Shown one piece after another: positions 51,668 through 60,649 of a DNA stretch of 64,000 bases. Numbering within the stretch: position 1 is the first letter of the stretch; each line of letters opens with the position of its first letter. The translations under genes were made by a program, and so were the position numbers. Source of the stretch: Paenibacillus thalictri (lineage in GTDB: Bacteria; Bacillota; Bacilli; Paenibacillales; NBRC-103111). The notes under the pieces are model-generated. The model made no database searches and had not been told where the DNA came from. It saw nothing but the letters and a program-made list of their open reading frames with translations. The stretch is taken from NCBI RefSeq assembly GCF_004307995.1, contig NZ_SIRE01000005.1:1-64000 (forward strand). The letters are read 5' to 3'.

Positions 51668-52675
51668 ATGGAATACACCTATTTAGGACGCACCGGCATG
51701 CGGGTCAGCCGGCTTTGTCTCGGTACCGCAGCCTTCGGCGGGTATGTCGCCAAGCAAGGCGAATACGGCAGCTTAAGCGAAAAGGAAGCGTTTCGCATGA
51801 TGGATGCGGCGCTGGACGCGGGTATCAATTTTTTTGATACGGCCAATGTGTACGGCGGTGTGGGGCATAGAGGAACGGCCGAAGAAATGATCGGCCGCTG
51901 GTTTGCACAAGGCGGCGGACGGCGCGAACGCGTGGTGCTCGGCACCAAGGTCGGGCGGGTGTTTGAGTTGGATGAGCTGGACGGCCCGAACAAAACCCAA
52001 GGCTTATCCTTGTACAAAATCCGCAGGCATGTCGAAGCGTCGCTGCGCCGACTGCAAACCGACCATATCGAGTTGTATCAAATGCACCATGTCGACCGGC
52101 ATACGGGTTGGGACGAATTGTGGGAAGCATTCGAAGGCCTGGTGCGGCACGGCAAGGTCGATTATATCGGATCTTGCAATTTCGCCGGCGTCGATTTGCA
52201 TAAAGCGCAAGCGGAAGCAAAGGAACGGCGGTTTATGGGGCTTGTCTCCGAGCAGCAGGGCTACAATTTGCTGAACCGTTTCCCCGAAACGGACGTGCTT
52301 CCCGCAGCCCGGGAACTGGGCATCGGCATTACGATCTGGAGCCCGCTGGCCCGCGGGTTGTTAGCGGTGGATATGACCCAGCCGCTTCCTCCCACTCTGA
52401 CCGAAGACGCGCAGATGCTGCTGGAGAACCGGCGTGCGCAGATGGAGCAATTCTCCTTATTGTGTCGGGATCTCGGCGAGAAGGAAGCCAATGTCGCTTT
52501 GGCATGGCAGCTTGCCAACCCGGCGGTTGTGAGCCCGGTCATCGGTCCGAGCACGGTAGAAGAGCTGGAGGACTCGCTGCGCGCGGTCGAGATTCGGCTG
52601 GACGAGTCAACCATGAAGCGGCTCGACGACATTTTCCCGCCTCCGAAAGAAGTATCGATGTTTAAAAAAAGCTGA
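51668..52675 (+). CDS. Aldo/keto reductase, second of a tandem pair
   Basis: The protein has 335 residues and is nearly the same as the preceding gene product over its full length, sharing all tetrad residues: NFFDTANVYGG, VLGTKVGR and LYQMHHVDR. It lacks the seven-residue insertion. Both end in SMFKKS. This is a recent tandem duplication or gene-conversion pair. AAGGAGG lies upstream of ATG 51668. Substrate differences cannot be read from sequence. Confidence 0.9.
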   Translation: MEYTYLGRTGMRVSRLCLGTAAFGGYVAKQGEYGSLSEKEAFRMMDAALDAGINFFDTANVYGGVGHRGTAEEMIGRWFAQGGGRRERVVLGTKVGRVFELDELDGPNKTQGLSLYKIRRHVEASLRRLQTDHIELYQMHHVDRHTGWDELWEAFEGLVRHGKVDYIGSCNFAGVDLHKAQAEAKERRFMGLVSEQQGYNLLNRFPETDVLPAARELGIGITIWSPLARGLLAVDMTQPLPPTLTEDAQMLLENRRAQMEQFSLLCRDLGEKEANVALAWQLANPAVVSPVIGPSTVEELEDSLRAVEIRLDESTMKRLDDIFPPPKEVSMFKKS

Positions 52676-52718
52676 CTCGTAGATGCCGGCCAAGAGATTC
52701 TATATAAATTGAACGGGG

Positions 52719-52760
52719 AAGGGGGAGATCCGCCGCATTGGCGAAGGGATCCCCTTTCTT
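52719..52760 (+). terminator. Probable terminator after the second aldo/keto reductase
   Basis: AAGGGG-GA-GATCC (52719-52731) pairs with GGATCCCCTT (52747-52756), followed by TCTTCC. The T-run is poor, so read-through into the next gene is likely. Confidence 0.5.
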
Positions 52761-52784
52761 CCAATCGGAAAGGAGCGATCACGA

Positions 52785-53786
52785 TTGTCTGCCCATGACC
52801 ATATGACGCCTTGCACGGTCCGGGAAACGACGGTTGCCGGCATTCAAGTCGTCGAACTGGACAACGGCTTGTTGTCTGTCAGCATACTGGTTGGAAAAGG
52901 CGCCGATATCTATGATATTATATACCAGCCTACGAATACCGATTTCCTTGTGAAGTCAAAGGAAGGGCTGCGTGTTTTCGAAGGGAGAAATCTTGCCGAG
53001 ACGCGGCTGAAGATGTACTCTGAGCTTTATCCCGGGGGCTGGCAGGATTGTTTGCCTCACCGGGGCCGCTATGAGGATGTCGAGATTACGCAAGAGAACG
53101 GCGGCATTGCAGCGACAGTTCCGTGGCAATACGAGCTTTGCCGGGACGATGACGGTTATGCCGGTATCCGCTGTTTTGTCGATCTGCCGGAAATGCCGAT
53201 CCATGTGGAGAAAACGTACATGCTGAAGTCCGGGGAGGCCAAGCTGTACATTGACGAGCGGCTGCAAAATAGAGGCGGGGCACCGATGCGGTTTACGTGG
53301 ACGCAGCACGCCGCTTTTGGCGGCTCCTTTCTGGACGAGCAGGTGACCATCGAGGTGCCACCGGACTGCGTCGCTTTTCACGCTCGCAGTTATGATCGCG
53401 CGTTTAAATCGGACCTTCGCCGGTACGAGCAGCCGGTCGACCGGGTCACGCTGCCGGACGGAAGCAGCCGGAATTTGCTGCAAGTGCCGCCCAAGACGGC
53501 GAACGAGTCGTTTTTTATCGTGCTGAAACACGTTCGTGAACCATGGGTCAAGCTGATGAGCGGCAGACTGCGGATCGGAGCGTGCTTGCATTGGGATTTG
53601 CAGATATTTCCATTCATCCGTTACTGGTCGAATCATACAAAGGATTTATATACAGTTGGGCTGGAGCCTTCAAACGACGCTTTCGCCGGATTCGACGATT
53701 CCTTGGAGCACGGCACGTTTCAACAGCTGCTGCCGGGGGAGCGATGCGATACAAAGCTGGTGTTTGAAGTGTTGGATTTTCGCTAA
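52785..53786 (+). CDS. DUF4432 / aldose-epimerase-like protein
   Basis: A 333-residue beta-sandwich protein of the galactose-mutarotase-like superfamily: DNGLLSVSILVGKGADIYDI, YPGGWQDCLPHRG, RFTWTQHAAFGG with the candidate catalytic His, and YTVGLEPSNDAF. DUF4432 proteins are thought to act on sugars; a mutarotase or epimerase role is inference. The likely start is TTG 52785, with AAAGGAG about ten bases upstream; ATG 52803 is the alternative. It ends the sugar-acid gene cluster. Confidence 0.8.
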   Translation: MSAHDHMTPCTVRETTVAGIQVVELDNGLLSVSILVGKGADIYDIIYQPTNTDFLVKSKEGLRVFEGRNLAETRLKMYSELYPGGWQDCLPHRGRYEDVEITQENGGIAATVPWQYELCRDDDGYAGIRCFVDLPEMPIHVEKTYMLKSGEAKLYIDERLQNRGGAPMRFTWTQHAAFGGSFLDEQVTIEVPPDCVAFHARSYDRAFKSDLRRYEQPVDRVTLPDGSSRNLLQVPPKTANESFFIVLKHVREPWVKLMSGRLRIGACLHWDLQIFPFIRYWSNHTKDLYTVGLEPSNDAFAGFDDSLEHGTFQQLLPGERCDTKLVFEVLDFR

Positions 53787-54068
53787 AACGTAAGAGCAGT
53801 TATGGACAGCCGCTTATGCGTGAAAAGGGTAAATATGCTGCGTATTATGCATAACTATCCAATGCGTTTAAGTGGTATGTTAGTCTTATGCTCCGGCTAA
53901 ATGTTGTCTTACGATGACAAATCTTGTTCAGAAGCCTAAAAATCGGCGGTTCAAAAACTGTCACTTCCATGCAGTCGCTGCGGCTGCAATAATCAATCTC
54001 GAAAACGCTGTCAGACGGACGAAATCCTATGGCTGCCATACCATATCAGGTGTTTTTGGGAGGTTATT

Positions 54069-55616
54069 ATGAACGTAAACAGAAATCGCAACGTTGTCAC
54101 GATGTCCATGCTGCTCGCAGTGTCCATGGGGCTTGCCGCAGGATGCGGCAGCGGGGGTAAAGATGCAAATTCCGGAGCGTCTGCAGGAAAAGATGCCGCC
54201 GCAGGTCCCGTACTGAAAGTCCAATTTATGGTTCCTTCATATGCCGATGTGCCGGATATGAACAACGAATATTGGTCGAAATTTCAGAAGGAAAGCAAGT
54301 CCCAGCTCGATGTCGAATGGATCCCGTCCGGCGACTACGACACGAAGTTTGATTTGGTGCTGGCCTCCGGCAACATTCCCGAGGTGATCGTCGCCAACAA
54401 CATTACGCGCCCGACGCTGCAAAATGCCGTCAAGCAGGGGGCGTTTTGGGATTTGACGCCGTTTCTCGGCGATTTCAGCAAATACCCCAATTTGAAAAAC
54501 AACAGCTATAAAGATGTTTGGAATTATATGAAGACGGACGGCAAAATTTACGGCGTACCGCGCAACCGTCCGCAAATCGATGTGAGCATCAAGATGAGAA
54601 AAGACTGGCTCGACAAATTCAAGCTTCCGATGCCGACGACGTTGGATGAATATACCGCAGCGTTAAAAACGATCGTCAACGGCGATCCCGACGGCAACGG
54701 CAAAAAAGATACCGTTGGCCTGATCGGCCAAGGTTTCCTGCTGGCTGACGGCGACGGCAGCTTCCTGGCGGCTTTCGGCGGGTTGGATCCGATTTACGAC
54801 AAGGAAGGCGGCTTGATCAATAAGCAGCTCACTCCGAACTATACGAGCATGGTCGATTATTTCCGCGGGTTGTATACCGACGGCATCTTGTCCAAAGACT
54901 TCTCTTTAATCAAACAAACGCAAGCCGAGGAAATGTTTAATACCGGACGAGCCGCTTCATATGCCCGCAACATTTGGCGCGACTATTCCTTCGAGCAGGA
55001 AATCAAGAAGGTGCAGCCGGAAGCGCAGGTCATATCGCTGCCGCCGATGAAAGGTCCGGGCGGGCTGAGCATCCAATTGTCCACGCCGTTCTCGGGCGCG
55101 TTTTATATCTCGAAGAAAGTTCCAGAGCAGAAAGTGAAGCAAATTCTGGATTTCTTCGAAAGAACAACAACGATGGAGCAAACCGACTATAACTACTACG
55201 GTATCGAAGGCGTCCATTATCAGCTCGCCGACGGCCAGCAGCAGCTAACCGACCTCGGGAAAAAGCAAGTGACCGCAAACGGCACCGGGGCGATCTTCCC
55301 GCTTGCCTACAACAACAAGATGAAAGTGCTGAACCCGGCAGCGCCAAAAGCATATAACGACGCAAAGATGAAGTCGGTGGAGGAATACGCCAAGGTCGGC
55401 AAGTTCGATCCGTTCTCCATCATCAACTCAAACGCATGGATTGCCAGCTGGCCGAAATATTCCACGGAGTGGCAGTCGATGGTCATTAAAGCGATCGTAG
55501 GCCAAATTTCCATGGACGAATATAAAGCTTACGTCGACAAGATCAACAACAGTCCGGATTTCAAGAAAGCTTATCAGGAGTTTGCCGCCGATTACAAAGA
55601 AAAGTTCGGCAAATAA
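54069..55616 (+). CDS. Orphan sugar ABC transporter solute-binding lipoprotein
   Basis: The protein has 515 residues with lipobox LAAGC (Cys26) and a short Gly/Ala linker. The mature part has FMVPSYADVPDMNNEYWSKF, KMRKDWLDKFKLPMPTTLDE and DPDGNGKKDTVGLIGQGFLL, typical of LplA-like proteins, and a YYGIEGVHYQLADGQQQLTD end segment. GGGAGG is seven bases upstream. Unlike the other two systems it has no permease genes next to it, so it must use permeases encoded elsewhere or act as a sensor partner of the membrane regulator downstream. Confidence 0.9.
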   Translation: MNVNRNRNVVTMSMLLAVSMGLAAGCGSGGKDANSGASAGKDAAAGPVLKVQFMVPSYADVPDMNNEYWSKFQKESKSQLDVEWIPSGDYDTKFDLVLASGNIPEVIVANNITRPTLQNAVKQGAFWDLTPFLGDFSKYPNLKNNSYKDVWNYMKTDGKIYGVPRNRPQIDVSIKMRKDWLDKFKLPMPTTLDEYTAALKTIVNGDPDGNGKKDTVGLIGQGFLLADGDGSFLAAFGGLDPIYDKEGGLINKQLTPNYTSMVDYFRGLYTDGILSKDFSLIKQTQAEEMFNTGRAASYARNIWRDYSFEQEIKKVQPEAQVISLPPMKGPGGLSIQLSTPFSGAFYISKKVPEQKVKQILDFFERTTTMEQTDYNYYGIEGVHYQLADGQQQLTDLGKKQVTANGTGAIFPLAYNNKMKVLNPAAPKAYNDAKMKSVEEYAKVGKFDPFSIINSNAWIASWPKYSTEWQSMVIKAIVGQISMDEYKAYVDKINNSPDFKKAYQEFAADYKEKFGK

Positions 55617-55626
55617 ACGAATAACG

Positions 55627-55688
55627 AAGGGACGGCTGTGCGGTCTGGGTCATACCGGATCGGCTGACAGCCGTTCCTTTCCCGCTTT
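55627..55688 (+). terminator. Terminator after the orphan binding-protein gene
   Basis: AAGGGACGGCTGT (55627-55639) pairs with ACAGCCGTTCCTT (55667-55679) with one G-T pair, followed by TCCCGCTTTT. The T-run is late, so some read-through to the regulator is expected. Confidence 0.7.
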
Positions 55689-55761
55689 TCATCATCATTG
55701 CGTGCTGCGGCATACTGCCCGATGGAATTGTTTTCGCAAAAATGGGAGGGCTTATCGGTTT

Positions 55762-58080
55762 ATGATTCATTGGAGTAAACTATTCTTGAAATACCTGGGT
55801 ATCGGGCGATTGACCAATCCGCGTAAGTATTTGTTTAAGCTGATTTGGCTTGGCTGTATTTCTGCATGTATTCCCGTTATTCTGGTCAGCTTGGTCTATT
55901 ACCAGCTCTCCATGAACCGGATGGAAACATATATTCAGAATGAAAGCGAATCGTCCATGACCATCATGAAGGATCGCGCCGAGCGGGTGTTGCAAGAAAT
56001 CGAACAGGAATCGCTTCAATTAGCCAAGGACCCCATGGTGCAGGAAGAATTTACCGCGATGCCAAATGAAAACGGCCTTTTGAACATGGAGATCTTGAGG
56101 AAAATCGCACTGGTCAAAAATTCAAACAGTTTTATCAGCGAAATCGTATTGTACAATAGCGTGGATAAGCAAATATTATCCAATGAATTCGGCGCCGTCT
56201 CCAAACAGGATTATAAATATAAAGACAATATCGACCAGCTGCTAGGCAGCCCGCATCCGACGCAATGGACCCAGCTTAAAGGACGGGAAGGTTATGTGAC
56301 CTTCGCCAGATTGCTGCCGCTGATTGGTACAGGCGGACCGGAGGGCGTTCTGAGCTTTGAAATCGAGACCTCTGCGCTGAGCAAGTTTCTGGAGACCGAT
56401 ACGGCCATTTTGACAGACGATCAGGAACTGACCATTGTCAAATTAAATAACCCTTTTGCCGAGAACAGCCGGCTTGACGCCGTTCATTTGCGAAAAAGCG
56501 CCGAGCTGAAAGGCTTGCAGATGATCAAATCGTCGGACCAAACGTCGGGGCGTTTTTGGGCGGAAGGCATTGACGGCAAAACGGCGCAATACCGGTACGT
56601 CAAAAATGTGTTTGGCAGAACGTATGTTTCCGTTATCCCGGAGCAGGCGATGACCGAGCAGTTTAATTGGATGCGCAAGGTGATGGTGGAAACGCTGCTT
56701 GTTTTTATCGGCGTCGGCATTTTTCTGACGTACGCCACTTCCAAAAAAGCTTACAATCCGATTGAACAGCTGCTTCGCCACAGCCGCGCGCTCCGTTCCG
56801 GCGGGATGGAGCATAAGCAGGACGAGCTGGATTTTATCAAAGATTCGCTCAATTACTTAAGCAACGAAACCGACAAGCTCGGATCCTATATCGAAAATAT
56901 CGAACCTTCCTTGCGCGAGAAGTTTTTATTTCAGCTGTTAAGCGGCTACTATACAAGAAATTCTACGCTTCTGGAAGATTGCAAGACGCATGGCATTGAA
57001 GCCGGATTTACTCATGTGGTGTTGATCGTCGAGGCCGAAAACATCTATAAGGAAAAACGCTTCCGGCCGGAAGAGAAAGGCATTGTAGCATTTTCGCTGG
57101 CCAATGTCATGCAGGAGATGCTGCGCAATGACGCGCTTCAAGGTTATGCCGTTCCGTATCAAGGCCGGGGCGTCGCTATCCTGCAATATAAATCCGATAC
57201 AAGCCACAAGGCGATGCTGGACCAGACATTGGCTTATGTCAGCGGTTTGTCCGATACGTTCCGGCAGTATTTGTCCTTCGAGATTAGCGTGGGCATCGGC
57301 CGCTTCTATGAGCACGTGGTTGACGTGCCGGTGTCGTATAAAGAAGCGGAGAACGCGCTGCAATACCGGATTTTTCGCGATTCGGAGCAAGCTTTGTTTA
57401 TCGATGAGGTGGAGCATGTGAAGAAACAGACGCTGCTGCGTTTTCCCGCGGATGCCGAGTCGGCCGTGCTGGAAGCGCTGGAGCAGGACGATCTCCCGTC
57501 CGCCGTCCAGCATTTTGCCCAGTTTGCCGAGGTGCTGCAGCGGTCTCAGTCGTATGTGCTTATATATCAAGGCTACCATGTGCTGTTAGCGTCGCTGATT
57601 CGTTCATTAGAGAAGCAAGGCGTCAACGGAGCCGATTTGATGGAACACAATTTGTTCGGCCAATTAAAAAGCAAACAAACGTCCAAAGAAATCCGCAGCT
57701 GGTTTGAAGAAACGTTGTTTCCGCTGTATTCCTGGCTGACCCGCAAAGACAGGGAAGCGGCGTCGGACACCGCGGTCCAGCAGGTGTGCCAGTATATCCG
57801 CGCGAACTGCGGCAATGATCTGTCGCTGGTGCAATGCGCCGAAATTGCAGGCGTCAGCCCATCTTATTTAAGCCGTATTTTCAAGAAGAAAACGGGCACC
57901 AATTTTTTGGAATATGTGGTTGAAACGAAGATGCTTGAAGCCAAACGGCTGCTCAAAGAAACCGACCACGGGATCAGTGAAATTGCCGCGGCGGTCGGCT
58001 ATTCGGAGCGCAACTTTATTCGCATTTTTCAGCGCAATGCACAGATGACCCCCGGCACATTCCGAACGCAGCACCGATAG
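55762..58080 (+). CDS. Membrane-anchored AraC-family regulator
   Basis: A 772-residue protein. An N-terminal helix (about 26-50), an extracellular sensor (50-300), a second helix (about 305-325) and a long cytoplasmic part lead to the AraC HTH pair (about 670-770) with SLVQCAEIAGVSPSYLSRIF and ISEIAAAVGYSERNFIRIFQ. ATG 55762 has GGGAGGG 11 bases upstream; the longer frame from 55582 runs through the terminator and is rejected. It has the same architecture as the 25339-27705 regulator and probably responds to the saccharide bound by the adjacent lipoprotein. Confidence 0.9.
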   Translation: MIHWSKLFLKYLGIGRLTNPRKYLFKLIWLGCISACIPVILVSLVYYQLSMNRMETYIQNESESSMTIMKDRAERVLQEIEQESLQLAKDPMVQEEFTAMPNENGLLNMEILRKIALVKNSNSFISEIVLYNSVDKQILSNEFGAVSKQDYKYKDNIDQLLGSPHPTQWTQLKGREGYVTFARLLPLIGTGGPEGVLSFEIETSALSKFLETDTAILTDDQELTIVKLNNPFAENSRLDAVHLRKSAELKGLQMIKSSDQTSGRFWAEGIDGKTAQYRYVKNVFGRTYVSVIPEQAMTEQFNWMRKVMVETLLVFIGVGIFLTYATSKKAYNPIEQLLRHSRALRSGGMEHKQDELDFIKDSLNYLSNETDKLGSYIENIEPSLREKFLFQLLSGYYTRNSTLLEDCKTHGIEAGFTHVVLIVEAENIYKEKRFRPEEKGIVAFSLANVMQEMLRNDALQGYAVPYQGRGVAILQYKSDTSHKAMLDQTLAYVSGLSDTFRQYLSFEISVGIGRFYEHVVDVPVSYKEAENALQYRIFRDSEQALFIDEVEHVKKQTLLRFPADAESAVLEALEQDDLPSAVQHFAQFAEVLQRSQSYVLIYQGYHVLLASLIRSLEKQGVNGADLMEHNLFGQLKSKQTSKEIRSWFEETLFPLYSWLTRKDREAASDTAVQQVCQYIRANCGNDLSLVQCAEIAGVSPSYLSRIFKKKTGTNFLEYVVETKMLEAKRLLKETDHGISEIAAAVGYSERNFIRIFQRNAQMTPGTFRTQHR

Positions 58081-58190
58081 AGGAGGGGGGGAGGCCCGCT
58101 TCGCCAATTTTGCAAAAACCAACTGTAGCCTGTACCGCGTATTTACTTCATCACATATATTAACCTGGCGAAACTGAGGAGGTTGAAGGT

Positions 58191-58931
58191 GTGAAGAAAG
58201 TAAAGTACAGAATGGGCAAATTAGGAAAGTATAATTTTATGAAAAAGTTCAGCCAAATCAATACATTCCTCCCCGATACCCGGCTGGCCACCAAATCCAA
58301 TATCAAAGCGATGCTGGAATTGTATGATTCGCTTTATGTCAAACCGGACGAAGGTACGGGCGGTCACGGCATATTGAAAATAACGAAACTCCAGAACGGC
58401 TATTCGCTAAAAGGCGGGAAATCCACCAGAACGTTTCATTCCATCGACGCGTTATACGGTTCGCTGCGAACCGTCTTATCCAAACATAAGTTTGTCGCTC
58501 AACGGGGCATCGATTTGTTGAAACATAACAAACGGGCGTTTGATATCAGGGTTATGGTGCAGAAGAATCGCAACAAACAATTGGTTCCCACGGGGATTAT
58601 CGGAAGATTGGGGAAGGCAAACAAGATCGTAACCAATTATCATTCCGGGGGGACCCCGCTGCCCTTGGATACGCTGCTCAAATCTCACCTGCAAGGAGAA
58701 GCTAGGAAGGAATATATTCGCAGGATGAAGGAGCTGGGGAAAAAAGCAAGCAGCGTCTTGCGGAAAAGCTATAAAAGCAAGCCGGCCTTTGGCGTCGATA
58801 TCGCCATCGATTCCAACATGAAACCGTGGATTCTGGAAATCAACACCGGACCCGATATGTCGATTTTTAACACGTTAAAAGATAAAACGATGTATAGAAG
58901 GATTCTAAGGTATGCCAAATTAAAAAGATAG
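58191..58931 (+). CDS. YheC/YheD-like spore coat-associated ATP-grasp protein
   Basis: The protein has 246 residues. It has a Gly-rich ATP-grasp loop in YVKPDEGTGGHGILKI, FVAQRGIDLLKHNKRAFDIR and the metal/phosphate segment GVDIAIDSNMKPWILEINTG. This matches the YheC/YheD family found only in endospore formers, but it is shorter than the 360-450 residue Bacillus proteins because the N-terminal extension is missing. The start is GTG 58191 after GAGGAGG. A terminator follows at 58953, so it is monocistronic. Its ligation substrate is unknown. Confidence 0.85.
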   Translation: MKKVKYRMGKLGKYNFMKKFSQINTFLPDTRLATKSNIKAMLELYDSLYVKPDEGTGGHGILKITKLQNGYSLKGGKSTRTFHSIDALYGSLRTVLSKHKFVAQRGIDLLKHNKRAFDIRVMVQKNRNKQLVPTGIIGRLGKANKIVTNYHSGGTPLPLDTLLKSHLQGEARKEYIRRMKELGKKASSVLRKSYKSKPAFGVDIAIDSNMKPWILEINTGPDMSIFNTLKDKTMYRRILRYAKLKR

Positions 58932-58952
58932 TTTCATGCTGCATGACGATCA

Positions 58953-58990
58953 AAATCTTGGCTGCGCCCTGCCAAGGTTTTTTCTTTTTG
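58953..58990 (+). terminator. Rho-independent terminator
   Basis: AAATCTTGGC (58953-58962) pairs with GCCAAGGTTT (58971-58980) with one G-T pair, followed by TTTCTTTTT. Confidence 0.9.
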
Positions 58991-59055
58991 CTGGGGTATG
59001 GTAAACTTGAATTCAGCCATATGTTCAGATTGATTTAAGAAGGGAGTTTTGCCTG

Positions 59056-59460
59056 ATGCAAATATGCGATTTTTTGTTCCCCAAGGAAAAGGTGTCTTAC
59101 ATCAATTCATCCGCCAACATGCTGGAGGCAATGAATAAGTTGGAGCAGACCCAATACACGGCTATTCCCGTTATTGACGGCGAAGGCAGATACGTGGGTA
59201 CGCTCTCTGAAGGCGATTTATTGTGGAAGATGAAATGCACCCCCGGATTAACTTTTCAGAACTTGGATACGGTGAAGGTTTGCGAAATCAAACGCCGCAT
59301 TCATAACGAATGTGTATCTGTGAATGCCCACTTGGAAGATATGCTTGAACTCGCTGCCGATCAAAACTTCGTTCCTGTTGTAGACGATCAACGCATATTT
59401 ATCGGAATTATCCGCCGCAAAGATATCATCGAGTATTACACGGACAATATTACCGACTGA
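59056..59460 (+). CDS. Tandem CBS-domain protein
   Basis: A 134-residue protein made of two CBS domains only: residues 8-55 with TAIPVIDGEGRYVGTLSEGD and residues 75-130 with FVPVVDDQRIFIGIIRRKDI. Such Bateman modules bind adenine nucleotides and regulate partners; no partner is encoded nearby. ATG 59056 follows GAAGGGAG by about nine bases. Confidence 0.88.
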   Translation: MQICDFLFPKEKVSYINSSANMLEAMNKLEQTQYTAIPVIDGEGRYVGTLSEGDLLWKMKCTPGLTFQNLDTVKVCEIKRRIHNECVSVNAHLEDMLELAADQNFVPVVDDQRIFIGIIRRKDIIEYYTDNITD

Positions 59461-59914
59461 CCGCTGCGGCATGAACATGGTATGATTCCGGCCTCCATTC
59501 TCACCCAATCTTGAACCGAACATCCGCGCAGCGCCATAACGCGCTCGGGACGGACGGCGGCAAGCCGTCCATCGCTGTCTCGGTTCCAACCGTACGCCCC
59601 GTACACCCGCTGCTTTACTTTTCATTTTCATAAGCCCCGCTTATCGGTTCGATGATTGCCCGTCTTTAATGATCACACGGAGTTCACGACGGGCATGATG
59701 AGTCGACTTCCATTCCTTCACAAACATTTGGTTCCGCTTACACCGATGGTCTACGCTATTTACGGTTGTAATCCCATGCTAACATTTGCGATATTTGTAT
59801 TACATATATTTTGATATATTGATTTTATCTGCGGATTATTGACTGTTTTTTTTTGTTATGCAATAATTTGTATAACAACTTTGAGTGAGTATGGCGATAA
59901 TCTGGAGATGAACT
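59461..59914. other. Intergenic stretch before the FadR-type regulator
   Basis: The first 180 bp are GC-rich with a small hairpin (GGACGGC 59552-59558 with GCCGTCC 59564-59570, no T-run). The last 120 bp become AT-rich and hold the regulator promoter and operator. I see no gene. Confidence 0.5.
59839..59876 (+). promoter_or_regulatory. Promoter with overlapping palindromic operator for the FadR-type gene
   Basis: TTGACT (59839-59844) and AATAAT (59862-59867) are 17 bp apart. A near-perfect 22-bp palindrome starting GTTAT (59855) and ending ATAAC (59876), with CAA and TTG inside, covers the -10 box. GntR/FadR regulators bind such TNGT-ACNA-like palindromes, so autorepression and joint control of glcDF is likely. 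Confidence 0.65.
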
Positions 59915-60610
59915 ATGGCTGAGAAAGAAAAAGTATCACAAACGATTTCCCGCGAGCTGCTGCAAAGAATTGAATCCGGCGAATTTCCTCCCGGCTCCAA
60001 GCTCCCTACGGAAATGGAACTCACGGCACAGTTTGGCGTAAGCCGGGTGCCGATCCGCGAGGCGCTTAGCGTGCTGCGGGCAGCTGGTGTGATCAGCTCG
60101 CGCCAGGGCGGGGGAAGTTACGTCGAGGAGCGGTCGGGAGGTTCGGCTTTGCTGCATCAGATTCGCATTGAAAGCGACGATGTGGAAGCCATCAAACATT
60201 TGTTTGAAATGAGGAAAATTTTGGAGCCGGAAGCGGCTTATTTGGCTGCGCTCAGACGCACGCCGGAGCAGCTGGAGATGATGAACCGGGCGCTGCAATG
60301 GCTGGAAAGCGAATCCGCCGATACCGGCAAGTTAGGATCGGAGGCCGACATCGAATTCCACCGTCTCATCATGCTGGCGACCCAAAACCCGATTATGATT
60401 CAAATGGCGGAGAGCTTATCCGCCTTATATGAACGGGCGCTGAAGATTACGCTCCGGCCCAATCTGGGATTAATCGAAAAACGCAAAGCGGTGCATCAAG
60501 AACACCGGGACATTTTATCCGCAATCGAAAGGGAAGAGCCGGAGCTCGCCAAAATTCAATGCGCCATTCATTTGAAAAATGCGGAGAAAAAATTAAGCTT
60601 ATATTTCTAA
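59915..60610 (+). CDS. FadR-subfamily GntR transcriptional regulator
   Basis: The protein has 231 residues. The N-terminal winged helix (10-75) has GSKLPTEMELTAQFGVSRVP and REALSVLRAAGVISSRQGGG. The C-terminal FCD domain has FEMRKILEPEAAYLAA, DIEFHRLIMLATQNP and HQEHRDILSAIE, with the His and Asp residues that hold a metal. The ligand is probably a small hydroxy- or keto-acid such as glycolate or lactate, because the glcD and glcF genes follow 39 bp downstream. GGAGATG precedes the ATG. Confidence 0.9.
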   Translation: MAEKEKVSQTISRELLQRIESGEFPPGSKLPTEMELTAQFGVSRVPIREALSVLRAAGVISSRQGGGSYVEERSGGSALLHQIRIESDDVEAIKHLFEMRKILEPEAAYLAALRRTPEQLEMMNRALQWLESESADTGKLGSEADIEFHRLIMLATQNPIMIQMAESLSALYERALKITLRPNLGLIEKRKAVHQEHRDILSAIEREEPELAKIQCAIHLKNAEKKLSLYF

Positions 60611-60649
60611 GCGTCTTGTATTAGCGAACGAAGGGGAGGAACGGAACCC

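Noticed and set aside
55582-55761. N-terminal extension of the second membrane AraC regulator
   Set aside because: The extra 60 codons cross a strong terminator and encode no membrane or sensor element; ATG 55762 has the ribosome binding site.
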